Source of the DNA: Phaeodactylum tricornutum CCAP 1055/1
Taxonomy: Eukaryota > Bacillariophyta > Bacillariophyceae > Surirellales > Neidiaceae
Direction of reading: 5' to 3'
Assembly: GCF_000150955.2 (NCBI RefSeq)
Contig: NC_011677.1
Location: 597,555 to 661,554, forward strand
Length of the DNA: 64,000 nt
Positions 1-9,464 of the stretch are shown here, one piece after another. Each line of letters opens with the position of its first letter. Within the stretch, counting starts at the first letter, position 1. The translations under genes were made by a program, and so were the position numbers. Below the pieces are notes generated by a model. The model made no database searches and was not told where the DNA came from. It saw only the letters and a list, made by a program, of their open reading frames with translations.

Positions 1-207
1 ATTCTGTAACATAGTGCTCTGTTCCTCATTCGCTTGCATGCACATGGCTTCCAGCTCACCGTCCGAAAAGTACACAGGATCAGTGTCCAGAACTGTGAAG
101 GAATCGTTCATTGATGGGAGCGACATTGAGTCTGCTGCATCAGGCGACGTTCCGCGGATGCTAGCCGCCGTTACAGCCACATGAGAAAAGCTCCAACGCC
201 CAAGCAT
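1..207 (-). CDS. N-terminal fragment of an unrecognised protein (runs off the window)
   Basis: An open reading frame on the minus strand starts at an ATG at 205-207, with an in-frame stop just upstream, and stays open for 69 codons to the window edge. The visible residues are Ser/Asp/Glu-rich (for example MNDSFTVLDTDPVYFSDGEL) and show no domain that I recognise. The start follows a stop codon and no better upstream start is visible, but a 5' intron cannot be excluded. The gene body lies outside the window, so no function is proposed. Confidence 0.45.
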   Translation of the reverse strand, partial: MLGRWSFSHVAVTAASIRGTSPDAADSMSLPSMNDSFTVLDTDPVYFSDGELEAMCMQANEEQSTMLQN

Positions 208-915
208 ACTTAATCCGCGGGAGTCTTCCAGATGGTAATTTTTAAAGTCGCAGACAGTTTACCTACGGCGCGGCTCTCTTGGCGCCTCCCGAGCAGAGAA
301 AATACCACCGCCGTCTCGTCGAAATGCGATTCCGATAGGTAGCGGAATGCCAGTGTATTCACTCCACTAAAGGACTCGAGCGTCGTTATTGCCTGTGAGT
401 ACTGTAGAACGTCTATACCTGAAGGATCGGTACGTATACAATTTGTGTAGACGGTCTCGAAAAGGATTGTTCAGAATGATTAACAGTAAGCAACAACGCA
501 AGTTTTACCGGGAAAAAGTGAGCGTTGTGACTAACGTCTGTTGCCCCGAACAACGGATTATGCTAGCTATCTTATCTTTGTCTCGCTAAGTCGATTTATA
601 TAATAATCTATGTATGAATGTTTAATATTGAATATCATCCTCGTTGGCGTAATTTTTACATAGACCGTCTTTCAAACCCGGAGTCCAAATCACGTGCTAG
701 GCCATACCTCGGGCTCGGCGACACATGACTTGCAAAGAAGTCTCACGTTGTGCTCGATTCCTTCGTGGGAACTTGCTGTCAGCAACTTTCGTCTGTCGAA
801 TTTCCACGACCGTAACGACAATGAAGCCACTTGCTGCTAAGCGTCACCATTCTGAGACAGAGATTTTTGCTTTCCCGCATAGTCCTAGCCTAAACGAGAA
901 ATCACGCACATACCT
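208..915. other. Intergenic region between the edge gene and the GAT-domain gene
   Basis: About 700 bases. The only reading frames are short (up to about 66 codons from an ATG) and have no recognisable protein character. The divergent arrangement of the flanking genes suggests it holds both upstream regions. I see no RNA gene or repeat in it. Confidence 0.4.
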
Positions 916-1524
916 ATGTCCACTTCTTCTTTTCCGGATGCTACAGACGCATTTGCAGCGCCGTCTTCAACCGTGGACCACAAAATTCGGTCGGATTTGG
1001 ATACTGTCTCCGAGAAGATGGATCTCTGCGTCAGTTTACTGCGTCCAGGAGGCGGCAGCCCGGATCCTTCCGTCCGTGCCGACGAAACGCTGTTGCAGCT
1101 TATTGGCTTTCTAGAAGCCTGTGCGCCTCGCATGGTGGAATTGGTCGAAGCCGCCGCGCAGGGAGCCTTAGACGAAGCCACTCTGATGCAATGTCTAGAA
1201 GTCAACGACCGGCTGACGAAACTCATGGCGGACATTGATACAGCCTTATTGATAGAATCTCCAGCCACTACCACCGTGGCTGCGGCACCAACGAGTGAAC
1301 CGACCATTGATCTGGACGACTTGCTCCTGGACGACAGTACTCAAGAGGCACTTCCATTATCAGTACCGACGGCGGGGCTCAAATCAACGGGCGAAGATGA
1401 TCCGTTTGCCGCGTTTGACAAGACACCTAAACCAGCATCATCATCCACCGCCCCAGTCTTGGCGCCGTCTAATGACGAATTCGACGACTTCTTCACGGAA
1501 CGCACTCACAGTCAACAAAAGTAG
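916..1524 (+). CDS. GAT-domain protein (TOM1/GGA-like trafficking adaptor), no VHS domain visible
   Basis: A 202-residue protein. Residues about 22-115 have the three-helix pattern of the GAT domain: an IRSDLDTVSEKMDLC helix, a middle helix around LIGFLEACAPRMVELV, and a last helix with the LEVNDRLTKL motif, like the 'LxxNDxL' segment of TOM1 and GGA proteins. GAT domains bind ubiquitin and ARF-type partners at endosomes and the trans-Golgi. The tail has an acidic clathrin-box-like stretch (DLDDLLLDD), a DPF motif (DDPFAAF) and a second acidic end, all typical of clathrin-adaptor binding. TOM1 and GGA proteins normally begin with a VHS domain. None is seen upstream, where an in-frame stop lies 30 bases before the ATG, so this is either a short GAT-only form or a gene with a missed distant exon. 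Family call by pattern only. Confidence 0.6.
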   Translation: MSTSSFPDATDAFAAPSSTVDHKIRSDLDTVSEKMDLCVSLLRPGGGSPDPSVRADETLLQLIGFLEACAPRMVELVEAAAQGALDEATLMQCLEVNDRLTKLMADIDTALLIESPATTTVAAAPTSEPTIDLDDLLLDDSTQEALPLSVPTAGLKSTGEDDPFAAFDKTPKPASSSTAPVLAPSNDEFDDFFTERTHSQQK

Positions 1525-2872
1525 GATACCAAAAATTGTATACACTTCATGGAGTTGATTTGACTAGTTGATATTCCATACCTTGTTAAAAACAGTTGTC
1601 CAAAGTTTAGAATGATCTAGCAAGATTCTGGGTTTCTGTCTTACGCATTAGTACATAAAATTTGAATGCGTTGTTGTCTATAACACTTGTAAGATTTGGT
1701 TACTTCATCGTCCCAAGGTTTTGCGGTAGAAATCGTATCCGAGTGAGCCAACACACAATGCTATTGCACGTTCGTGTGTTCAATGCTTCATAAGAAGCAG
1801 TGAACCCACTGACCATTTCAAATACATAGGCCCCAAAGAACATGGACATGACTTTGGAAGGTGTCGACAAAGTATTGACCGCAGTGGTTTCTACCAATTG
1901 AGACCGCCTGTCTGGATTCATATTCAATAAAGACAATGGATACTTTGTCTGAAAATCGTGCTTCTGACTATTGGTTTTTCTATACTGTACAAAGGAGAGT
2001 AATGGCACTTCTTGGTGCTCTAGGGAAACAAGTGCTCAACCGCTCAGTGTGATACCGTGCTGTCAAATCGCGTACACTTGCTGTTTAAAAAGCAGCCAGG
2101 TTGAAAGTAGCTCGACTTACATTTATGCTGACTTGCTTTCTTTCGAAGGAGGTGAAATTGACTGTGAAACGAAGAGGCAATGGGGAGTGGTTTTTTACGG
2201 CTTGAATTGCTGATGTGCACTCAAGGCATGCGATGCACAGATATTCTCTCCGCTCACGTCACCTATAACTGTAGTAACAACCATTCATCCCTCAGATTAC
2301 TCACAGTCAGCAGCATACGGAAATCACAGTCAAACATTTTTTCTAACTGTAAATCGTTTCGGTTGTCTTGGAACCCGGTTTCGGTATTGAATTTGCAGTC
2401 ACAGACAGCTCCTCCACCGAACGGCATATTACTGGGCTTAGCAGGTTTTCACGAATCCGTTTGTGAGACCCCCTTCGGAACAGGAATTGCTTTCGGCACG
2501 CAGCCGCGAATTAATTTTGCCAACAAAAAAGAATGAATAGTGACTGTGAATTTATAATTATGTGTCTATTTAAGACTGGTCTGCTCACGAATATCGTCGA
2601 TTTATGTTGTACCGATACTCCACGACTCTTACATTTACAGTTACACGCCTTGTTGCACTATTATTGTATGATTCTATTCGCTTACTTCTGCAGTTTTGTA
2701 CAAAAGCTTGAACCCCAGTCCATTCAAAAATTTCATTTTCGTACTCTTTTGTGGTATCTTATCATCGCGATTTTCCTGCTATCAGTCATAACTTTTGGGA
2801 AATTTCATAATTCTTCTCTTTGCCTCTCTAGAGTATTGAACGCAAGTGCAGATTTCCATTCGGATTGTTGCG
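1525..2872. other. Long intergenic region, AT-rich
   Basis: About 1.35 kb with several short frames on both strands. None has a convincing domain, codon character or start context. One minus frame at 1700-2008 looks mildly protein-like but has no recognised family. I see no repeat or RNA gene here. Confidence 0.35.
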
Positions 2873-5515
2873 ATGACGAACAGAGCGTCGATGACCGCCT
2901 CCCGATTCCCTTCTACCGAAAGCAGTGATTCGAACCCACGCTACGGCAAAAAAGCACTCAAGCGTGGTCACATAGGAGAGGAGAGCTGGTGCAGTTCAAT
3001 CCACGCACGGCAAAGATCTAAAAGAGGATATGGCGTTAGATTCCGCGAAATACGAAATCGTCGGCTCCCTTGGCGGTCTTGGCTTCTCTATTCAACACCG
3101 CTTGTACTATTTTCACTCTTTCGGTCAATACCTTATCCCATCACCGAACGAGCAATACTCGGCTCGACGGCCATTATGCCGTTGCATCAAACTCAGACTC
3201 CGACGGTTGCAAGTCAGCCATTTTCAGAGCAATCCACCTCCACCCAAAATGCGGTGAAACCGGGAATCTGGACAGAAAAATCAGCACAACTGACTCACCC
3301 TACGTCTACGCCTATGTCAATGATCTTTATGCGTGCCGTTGGAAACGCTTTACCACCCAGGCATAGCCCAGAGCAGACGTTAGAGAGCCTGGACTTTGTC
3401 TTGGCGCATGAGGAAAAGTTTCAGAATACAACAACCCACTGGTTTTTGAATCGCCTCATTGATCTCGAGGTCCAAGAACAAGTACTGCGCCGACTCCGAA
3501 AGGCTAACGAAACCTACACGATACTTCCCTTTGACTTACGAGTGTACGACAAAATCGGATACGCATGGGAAAGAATTTCAAATGATGGAATTCACAATCG
3601 CGCCGCGCCAGGCTCGAGCCAATCAGACATCGAATACACAAGACTACGTCTCGAAGAAGAAATACAACACGAAAAACTGCTTTACGTGAGCAATGTCAAT
3701 GGCGTAAGGCGTGCAATGCTCGAATATGGTCGCAAGCATACACATGCACAATATATACTTCCTTGGGACGGTAATTGTTTCATGACACGAAATGCGTGGT
3801 CTGCGATCCAATCATCTCTGAGCATGCACCCCAGCGCCAAGTACTTTTCAGTACCCATGGACAGGGTTACCGAATCCAATGAAGTTTTGCTGTCGGATAC
3901 CTATAAGCCAAACCCTATTGAAGAGCCACAGATTATTTTTCATCGAGAGGCTCAGGCTGACTTTAACGAGAACCTCCGCTATGGTCGGAGAGAAAAGCTT
4001 GAACTTCTGACGCGGATCGGTGTGAAAGGATCATGGGATGCGCGGCCGTGGCGCTACAGTAAAATGGAAAACCGAACTTTGGATCTGAACCGAGCAGCGG
4101 ACTCCACTGGGGGTGTTCCTGTCGCCGGGTGGACGGAACGCTTGTACTCAGGGACAAGTGCCGCCGAAACAGAAAATAGGATGAATTTGCGCGGTCTTTT
4201 AAGAAAGCGTGCAACAGCCCTCCTCGTAACCGAACTTGATCGACGAGCTGCTCAGGATATACACGGGTTGCAATCATCGACGACACTATTTTATGATGAG
4301 GCACAAATGATGGCACAGCGGAACAGATGGATATCAGGTGAGCGCAATACTTTGATTTTAGAGTTGGTGCATTCGGCTGACCAGGCAATGGTGGCTGGAC
4401 CTTGGTCCGTGATGGACAAGCTACCATTTGGCTGCGGTATTTCGGGAGATTGTCACGACTATTTTGAAACTTCATTAAATTTCTTGCCGAATCTCAATGC
4501 CTCTGAGTATGATAACTGGTTGAGGCCGATCATGAGGCGGGATGGGCAATTTGACACAAATTTGTCAAACGCTGGCAAGGAAAAATACGATGGCTCTGGT
4601 ATGGCTGCAATGGCATCCAACACGTCTATTCTTGCTTTGGCATACTCCTTGACGGAGAATGAGAAGTACATCCACAAGGCTGCAGATAATCTACGCCACT
4701 GGTTCATTTCTGACGTAACGCGTATGAAACCCCATCTCAAGTATTCCCGAGTTGAAAGGAACAAAGACGGCGAGTTGTTTGCTTCTGCATCTGGTTTGAT
4801 GGAAATGAAAGACCTGTATTTCTTCCTGGATGCGATAAAAATTGTCGAAAAGTCTGGAGTTCTGTCAAAGTCGGAGTGTAGCTCGCTTCGTCAATGGTTT
4901 GCCGACTATCTCGAGTGGTTGACGTACAGTGAACAAGGTTTGTCGGAAATTGCTGCAATCAACCACCACGGTCTCTATTACGATATCCAGGTCGCACCGC
5001 TTGCGCTGTATGTTGGGAACGTGTCCTTAGCGGTGTCGCGAATGCACAGGTCGTTGTCGCGGCTCCAGCGTCATGTTAACGTAAAGACGGGGGCGCTATC
5101 CCATGAACTTAATGACACGAATTGCGAGCTCCTTCTATCATTTACGTTGCAGGGATGGGTGACGATGGCACGTATGAGCGAAACGATTGGGTTAGACTAT
5201 TGGAACCAGTACCAGAGCAACGCTTCGAAGGAAAGCCTTCTATGTCGGGCTATGTCGTTCGCGAACCCATACTTGCGACGACGAGAGAAGTGTTCGGGAG
5301 ACATCCACGACGACGATATCACGCGTTGGTGGCCGCTACTGTTTGCATCGTCTCAACATTGTCCAAACCTCAAGACAGGCCATCAGTCTCGAGAGGTCAG
5401 TAGTTGGATTCCAAACAAGCTTCGCAATCCCGATTTAGATCGGTTCAAAATGCCTCATCTCTACAAGCATTCGTATGGCATTGCTCCATTTTGGAATCTA
5501 GGAATACGGACGTAA
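2873..5515 (+). CDS. Membrane-anchored glycosyltransferase-like / alginate-lyase-like fusion protein
   Basis: A single-exon protein of 880 residues from the ATG at 2873; a frame nine codons longer would need a GTG start. A basic N-terminus is followed by one hydrophobic segment (about residues 67-84), which fits a type II signal anchor. Residues about 148-460 form an N-terminal module with LPWDGNCFMTRNAW and a YGRREKLELL segment, which I read as glycosyltransferase-like. Residues about 516-810 match the alginate lyase family Pfam PF05426: a WF-D-TRMKP-like segment, the active-site motif N697-H698-H699 within NHHGLYYDIQVAPLALY, and a late LSHELNDT stretch. Family members split mannuronate or related uronate polymers by beta-elimination. 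Topology suggests action in the Golgi or at the cell surface. The true substrate is unknown; P. tricornutum wall glucuronomannan is a guess. Confidence 0.72.
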   Translation: MTNRASMTASRFPSTESSDSNPRYGKKALKRGHIGEESWCSSIHARQRSKRGYGVRFREIRNRRLPWRSWLLYSTPLVLFSLFRSIPYPITERAILGSTAIMPLHQTQTPTVASQPFSEQSTSTQNAVKPGIWTEKSAQLTHPTSTPMSMIFMRAVGNALPPRHSPEQTLESLDFVLAHEEKFQNTTTHWFLNRLIDLEVQEQVLRRLRKANETYTILPFDLRVYDKIGYAWERISNDGIHNRAAPGSSQSDIEYTRLRLEEEIQHEKLLYVSNVNGVRRAMLEYGRKHTHAQYILPWDGNCFMTRNAWSAIQSSLSMHPSAKYFSVPMDRVTESNEVLLSDTYKPNPIEEPQIIFHREAQADFNENLRYGRREKLELLTRIGVKGSWDARPWRYSKMENRTLDLNRAADSTGGVPVAGWTERLYSGTSAAETENRMNLRGLLRKRATALLVTELDRRAAQDIHGLQSSTTLFYDEAQMMAQRNRWISGERNTLILELVHSADQAMVAGPWSVMDKLPFGCGISGDCHDYFETSLNFLPNLNASEYDNWLRPIMRRDGQFDTNLSNAGKEKYDGSGMAAMASNTSILALAYSLTENEKYIHKAADNLRHWFISDVTRMKPHLKYSRVERNKDGELFASASGLMEMKDLYFFLDAIKIVEKSGVLSKSECSSLRQWFADYLEWLTYSEQGLSEIAAINHHGLYYDIQVAPLALYVGNVSLAVSRMHRSLSRLQRHVNVKTGALSHELNDTNCELLLSFTLQGWVTMARMSETIGLDYWNQYQSNASKESLLCRAMSFANPYLRRREKCSGDIHDDDITRWWPLLFASSQHCPNLKTGHQSREVSSWIPNKLRNPDLDRFKMPHLYKHSYGIAPFWNLGIRT

Positions 5516-5530
5516 TACGCCTTAGCCATT

Positions 5531-5652
5531 ACTGTTGTACCCTGTCAGACGATTGACTTCCTTGACGATGAAGACACATATCTTAGTGGTAAGCGTCCCT
5601 TCTAAGATTTTAGGAACGTACTCATTGTATTTTGCATTTGTAAGGAAATGTT
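5531..5652. repeat. Direct repeat copy 1 (about 120 bp)
   Basis: This segment resembles 5949-6077 in the same orientation. Both copies contain a gtcag-cgattgact block, a gaagacacat block, a gtggtaagc block and a ttgtaagga-atgtt end. They differ at scattered bases and by small gaps. Offset is 418 bases. Confidence 0.7.
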
Positions 5653-5858
5653 GGAATCATAGACTACAGACGTAATACACTCAACGTCGTTTTTTTCGAA
5701 TCGCTTTTTGATATTCGTTGCAGACGTTGGTTCATCTTTAATTTCACATAGAAGCAGTGGCGAAGCGGCATCGCGTTGCGATTGAACCAATCAACAACGG
5801 TCGTTCCATTTGGAAGTAACCGATGGAGTGCACATTGAAGAGATTCAAAGTCAACCAC
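5602..5858 (-). pseudogene. Possible short gene or gene remnant beside the direct repeat
   Basis: Two overlapping minus-strand frames (5664-5858 and 5602-5790) show protein-like composition, with segments such as LHRLLPNGTTVVDWF and IKDEPTSATNIKKRFEKND, but neither reads through the whole stretch. The 3' end sits in repeat copy 1, much as the peroxiredoxin 3' end sits beside copy 2, so this may be a leftover of a local duplication. No family is recognised. It could equally be chance coding potential in a 3' flank. Confidence 0.2.
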
Positions 5859-5948
5859 GTCAATATGTATTGGGGTAAGCCTGTTGTGGACTGACTAAAT
5901 CAGGACGGATCCTGATACAGCCCAGTTGATCTGAATTGACCTGCCAGC

Positions 5949-6077
5949 ACTGTTCTACCCGGTCAGGCGATTGACTCTTGGACGAGGAAGACACATGTCT
6001 TTGTGGTAAGCTTCTACGGATTAACTCTAATATTGTAGGAGCGTGCTTTTTGTATGTTGTATTTGTAAGGAGATGTT
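5949..6077. repeat. Direct repeat copy 2 (about 130 bp)
   Basis: Diverged direct copy of 5531-5652. It ends only nine bases before the stop codon of the peroxiredoxin gene (minus strand), so it covers that gene's 3' untranslated region. Confidence 0.7.
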
Positions 6078-6085
6078 GTTTGTCT

Positions 6086-6727
6086 CTACGCCTTAACTGT
6101 TTCCAATTCGTTGAGTTTCTCCAAGACTTCCACCGAATGTCTCGCGATACGCGATTCTACGTCGGTGAAGACCCAACGCAAGTTACCCTCCGGATCAATG
6201 ATGTAGGTTTGGCGGTTGCTGAACATACCAAAGCCTGGCACCGACAGCGCCGATCCGTACAGGTTAGAAACCCGACCACCGGTATCACTCAGCATGTAAA
6301 AGTCTAGTCCCTCGGCGGAGCAGAACTGCGCGTTCTTTTCCACCGGATCGACCGAGACACCCACGATCTGGGCGTTGAGTGCTCGGTATCGCTCAATGTC
6401 CCTTTGGAAACCGCGTGCTTCCAAAGTACAGCCCTTCGAAAAGGCTCCGGGGTAAAAGTACAACACGGTCCACTTGCCAGAGTTGATAAGATTCTTGAGC
6501 GACGTGCTGCCGCTGCCTCGACTATTGGGGAGCTCAAAGAAGGGAGCCTTAGCCCCCGTTACCGGTACGGCAAACGCGGGAAGGGGCGCCGAGACAGTGA
6601 CACCGGTGGCTACCGCAGCCGTCGTAAGCGCCACGTCTCGGACGAAGGCTCGTCGATCCAACGAAAAGGCCGCTATCGAAGACGCGAACAATGCGAGGAA
6701 GGAACCAAAGATGACTTGTCGAAGCAT
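6086..6727 (-). CDS. Peroxiredoxin Q, thylakoid-lumen targeted
   Basis: A 213-residue protein from the ATG at 6725-6727. An ATG 11 codons upstream (6760) would spoil the signal peptide. The first 21 residues are a signal peptide ending ASSIAAF, a heterokont plastid-import motif. A second targeting piece follows: twin-arginine DRRAFVRD, a hydrophobic stretch, and an AFA cleavage site at about residue 53, which is typical of Tat transport into the thylakoid lumen. The mature part is AhpC/TSA-fold PrxQ: YFYPGAFSKGCTLEA holds the peroxidatic Cys100. The usual resolving Cys five residues later is Arg105. Cys136 (AQFC), 36 residues on, matches the alternative helix-3 position used in some PrxQ proteins. 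It should reduce hydroperoxides formed near the photosystems, recycled by a thiol donor. Confidence 0.9.
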   Translation of the reverse strand: MLRQVIFGSFLALFASSIAAFSLDRRAFVRDVALTTAAVATGVTVSAPLPAFAVPVTGAKAPFFELPNSRGSGSTSLKNLINSGKWTVLYFYPGAFSKGCTLEARGFQRDIERYRALNAQIVGVSVDPVEKNAQFCSAEGLDFYMLSDTGGRVSNLYGSALSVPGFGMFSNRQTYIIDPEGNLRWVFTDVESRIARHSVEVLEKLNELETVKA

Positions 6728-7174
6728 TTTGGATGACAGTGTTTGACAGTGTGAAATCACAAACTTGATCAGGGAAATCTAACGTAAATGTGATTTTTTA
6801 TTGTTGATTCGTGGAGAAGGGAGAGCAAAAAAAGCGGTATGGCTTTAAGGCCACGCTGTCGTGGAGATTTCTGTCTTCTGTGTCAGGGCCTTTGACTGTG
6901 AGGCGCGACACTTCGGGACGTCGGTTCGACTTCCGGTCTTCGGTCTCGTTCATTACGGGCGGTAATCGTACTATCCTCCGCTTATCCGATCCCTGACGAG
7001 ACGGACCCTCCTTGAACCCGTATGTGATCGAAAATCCGGGTAGCTTTTGTGACGTTTCTGTCGGTCTGATCCAGGTATATGTTAAGGTGAGTGGTACGAC
7101 CATAGACGAGCCCGTGTGAGAACATACAACTAGGGCTATAATCTTCATGACACAAGGGCAAAGATCAAGCTATG
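6728..7174. other. Upstream region of PrxQ up to the solo LTR
   Basis: About 450 bases. A 116-codon minus frame at 6798-7148 has no family resemblance and an unusual composition, so it is not called a gene. Nothing else is seen. Confidence 0.35.
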
Positions 7175-8052
7175 TGTTACGGAGTACTACCAAAGCACAA
7201 CCGAGGACGGATCGCTGTTATGACAGTGTGTGGTAAACAAAGGTGGGCGTTATGACGAACGACCTGCGATACACCTAAGCAAGCTTAGGGACTGTAAAAC
7301 TCACTCGCTGACGACGCTCCCCACGGGTTAGACAGCGGATGCAAGGACCTATGCTATAATGCAATATTTGGATCAAAGAATTTCTAAAACAATGAGTGGA
7401 AGATTACATGCTACAAACTAGTCAATCTGTTGTTCAGTCCAGTGAACAATCCCACAAAGTGCCAGCTCATCATTTATCTTCCACAACTTCCATAATCTCA
7501 ATAGGCAATCTTTCTCCCACATGTATATATACCTCCAGAACTATGAGTCCCATGCACAACACCTATGGTGAGTAGCTGTTCTTCTTCAGTCCCACCATGT
7601 GTCTTGTGATAGCCCCTTTATTGCTTCAATTGTATTTTCGATGTTCCAATTATATCCCAGTCCATCTTGGTCGTGTAAACCGACAAGTGGAGACTAAGCA
7701 CATGCGGCTCCAGAAACATAGCAATCGTACAAACGCTTTGATTATTGTGAGTCCACGTGGCCACGGAACAAGACTTTGGTATCACTTCTGTGCGTGCCTC
7801 CTTAACTCCATGTGTATAGTTTTGATTCACACTTGCGACATCCGTGTTTAGTGAATAATTTCCACAAGACATGTCGCAAGGAGGTAAACCACAACAGGGT
7901 AACTCAAATACGATAGATTTGCGCAATAAGGCCGACACAAACTCCATATGGGACACGTAAACGCTGCGTCCATCGGATTGGCTCACACTTACACTTTCCT
8001 TACCAAGTGGGAGCTGTCCGAGGGACATGCCGCAAGGTAGTGTACCGTAACA
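7175..8052 (-). repeat. Diverged solo LTR with target-site duplication
   Basis: An 878-base unit begins TGTTAC and ends GTAACA, the same inverted ends as the complete element at 8785-15786. It is flanked on both sides by the five bases CTATG, a target-site duplication. Shared blocks include ggtaaacaa near the start, cttagggactgtaaaact, cgacgctcccc-gggtta, and the final taccgtaaca. Orientation follows the complete copy. No internal domain lies next to it, so it is the usual product of recombination between two LTRs. Divergence from the complete element's LTRs is clear, so it is older or belongs to a sister subfamily. Confidence 0.85.
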
Positions 8053-8325
8053 CTATGCCAATGACTAATGGGGTAGACTGTCGCGATCACAGTCACTGAC
8101 AAAACTGAATCAAAACTCACCCAAGTGGATATCAAGCAGCCCAGTGAAAGGTTCTATAACTGAATGTATAACAAACGTGAGGGATGGTACAATCAAATGA
8201 CTGGCATACGAAAGATTGGCATCTCAATGTAGTTAACAGTAAGAAACATCATGTGAAGCAAGTTTACAAACAAGGCAATAAAAGCAATTGCTACATCTAG
8301 GTTAGCTAGTTGATACGGATAGTCT
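8053..8325. other. Spacer between solo LTR and dispersed repeat copy A
   Basis: About 270 bases of AT-rich sequence with no reading frame of note and no clear relation to the neighbouring repeats. Confidence 0.35.
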
Positions 8326-8700
8326 GGAGATATTTGCTAGCCGTAAATGGGTGGTCACAGACCATGTCAAATCCAGTAGCCCAGCTTTTAAACCTAAAAA
8401 GAACTTACCTATCCGGTCACTGACACATCAAAATTACGAGTATTCTGCATAATTTGGAGATTTGTATATGGGCTGGTATTCACGAAAGCGTTTCCTATCA
8501 CATAATACTGCCAATGAGAGGATTTACACATAGCAACACAAGGGTCTCCCACAGTCAAGCAGTGGCGTAAGGGTGTTGTCTTAGTGGACATCTTCCTGGT
8601 TTGGTAGCAATTTAGGGACAGAACGTGTTCAGTCTAACGGTAAGCAGCTTCATTTGGCTCCAGTATGTTGTCAAGTATTCAAACAACTTCAACTAAACAC
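8326..8700 (+). repeat. Dispersed repeat copy A
   Basis: This stretch resembles 63577-63890 in the same orientation and 16250-16465 in reverse. Shared blocks include the start (ggaaattcgcta-like), aaatgggtgg, cagaccatgtcaaa, a cacagtcaagcag block, tcttcctggt-tggtagcaattta, and (with copy B only) gacagaacgtgttcagtctaa and a tcattt-gctccagtat block. No coding capacity is seen, so it is probably a non-autonomous element. Confidence 0.7.
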
Positions 8701-8784
8701 CATGAATATGACTGAGAAGCCAACCGTTGCTGGTCATTTACCCAATAGCAGTTTCTCATCTACGCCTGTGAACAACTGTGGAAA

Positions 8785-9464
8785 TGTTACAATACACACC
8801 AATGTACACCGTATGGACAGAAGCGCTGTTAGGAACAGAGCCTGGTAAACAAGAGAGGGCGATATTACAAACGACCGGCAACACACCTAAGGGACTTAGG
8901 GACTGTAAAACTCTACTCGTTGGCGACGCTCCCCTTGGGTTAGGCAGCAGATACAAGGACCTGTGCGTAAACTAGCAGTACGGATCAAAGAACTTATAAA
9001 ACAATGATTGAAGAATTAGTGCTATAAACTAATTCTTGTTGCTCCTCCAATTTGCCAAGATACAACAAAACCTGAGGAACAAACTCAAACATACACAAAT
9101 ATCTTTCTTCCGTCATAGTATCTTTATACCATGATGCGTGCTCACATATACTTATAGTGGAACCGGAAATACCTTTCATAACATGCATGCCGCGGGAAAT
9201 GGAGCGCATCCATTTACATCTGTTAGTCAGGCAATAAGTATTGTCAGTCCCACTCCGTTGCCACTGTCAGAACACGACATGTTCAGTCGCGTTCTCTCCA
9301 ATGCACAATACATCATTGTATCTAGGGATTTCATGCAATAAGACCAAGTTAACTTCCATACGACTCAATTCTCCCTTATGAACACTCCAACTGCTGTTCA
9401 CCATGTTGACATCTAGACAACAGACATCACTAGGAGACGTGTCGCATGGTACTATACCGTAACA
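8785..9464 (-). repeat. 3' LTR of the copia element
   Basis: 680 bases, about 98% identical to 15107-15786 (about eleven mismatches by eye). It has TG...CA ends within a six-base inverted terminal repeat TGTTAC/GTAACA. The target duplication GGAAA precedes it at 8780-8784. Confidence 0.95.

Noticed and set aside
389-589. 66-codon frame upstream of the GAT gene
   Set aside because: No family resemblance and in an AT-rich intergenic stretch. Length is within chance.
1700-2008. 102-codon minus frame in the 1.3-kb intergenic region
   Set aside because: Slight protein character but no known family, no supporting start context and no neighbour support.
2533-2928. 131-codon hydrophobic frame just before the lyase gene
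   Set aside because: Composition looks like translated AT-rich leader. It overlaps the start of the lyase gene in another frame.
2925-2960. gattcgaaccca stretch suggesting a tRNA T-arm
   Set aside because: No matching stem, acceptor or anticodon arm. It lies inside the lyase coding sequence.
6798-7148. 116-codon minus frame upstream of PrxQ
   Set aside because: No domain and an odd composition. Probably chance.
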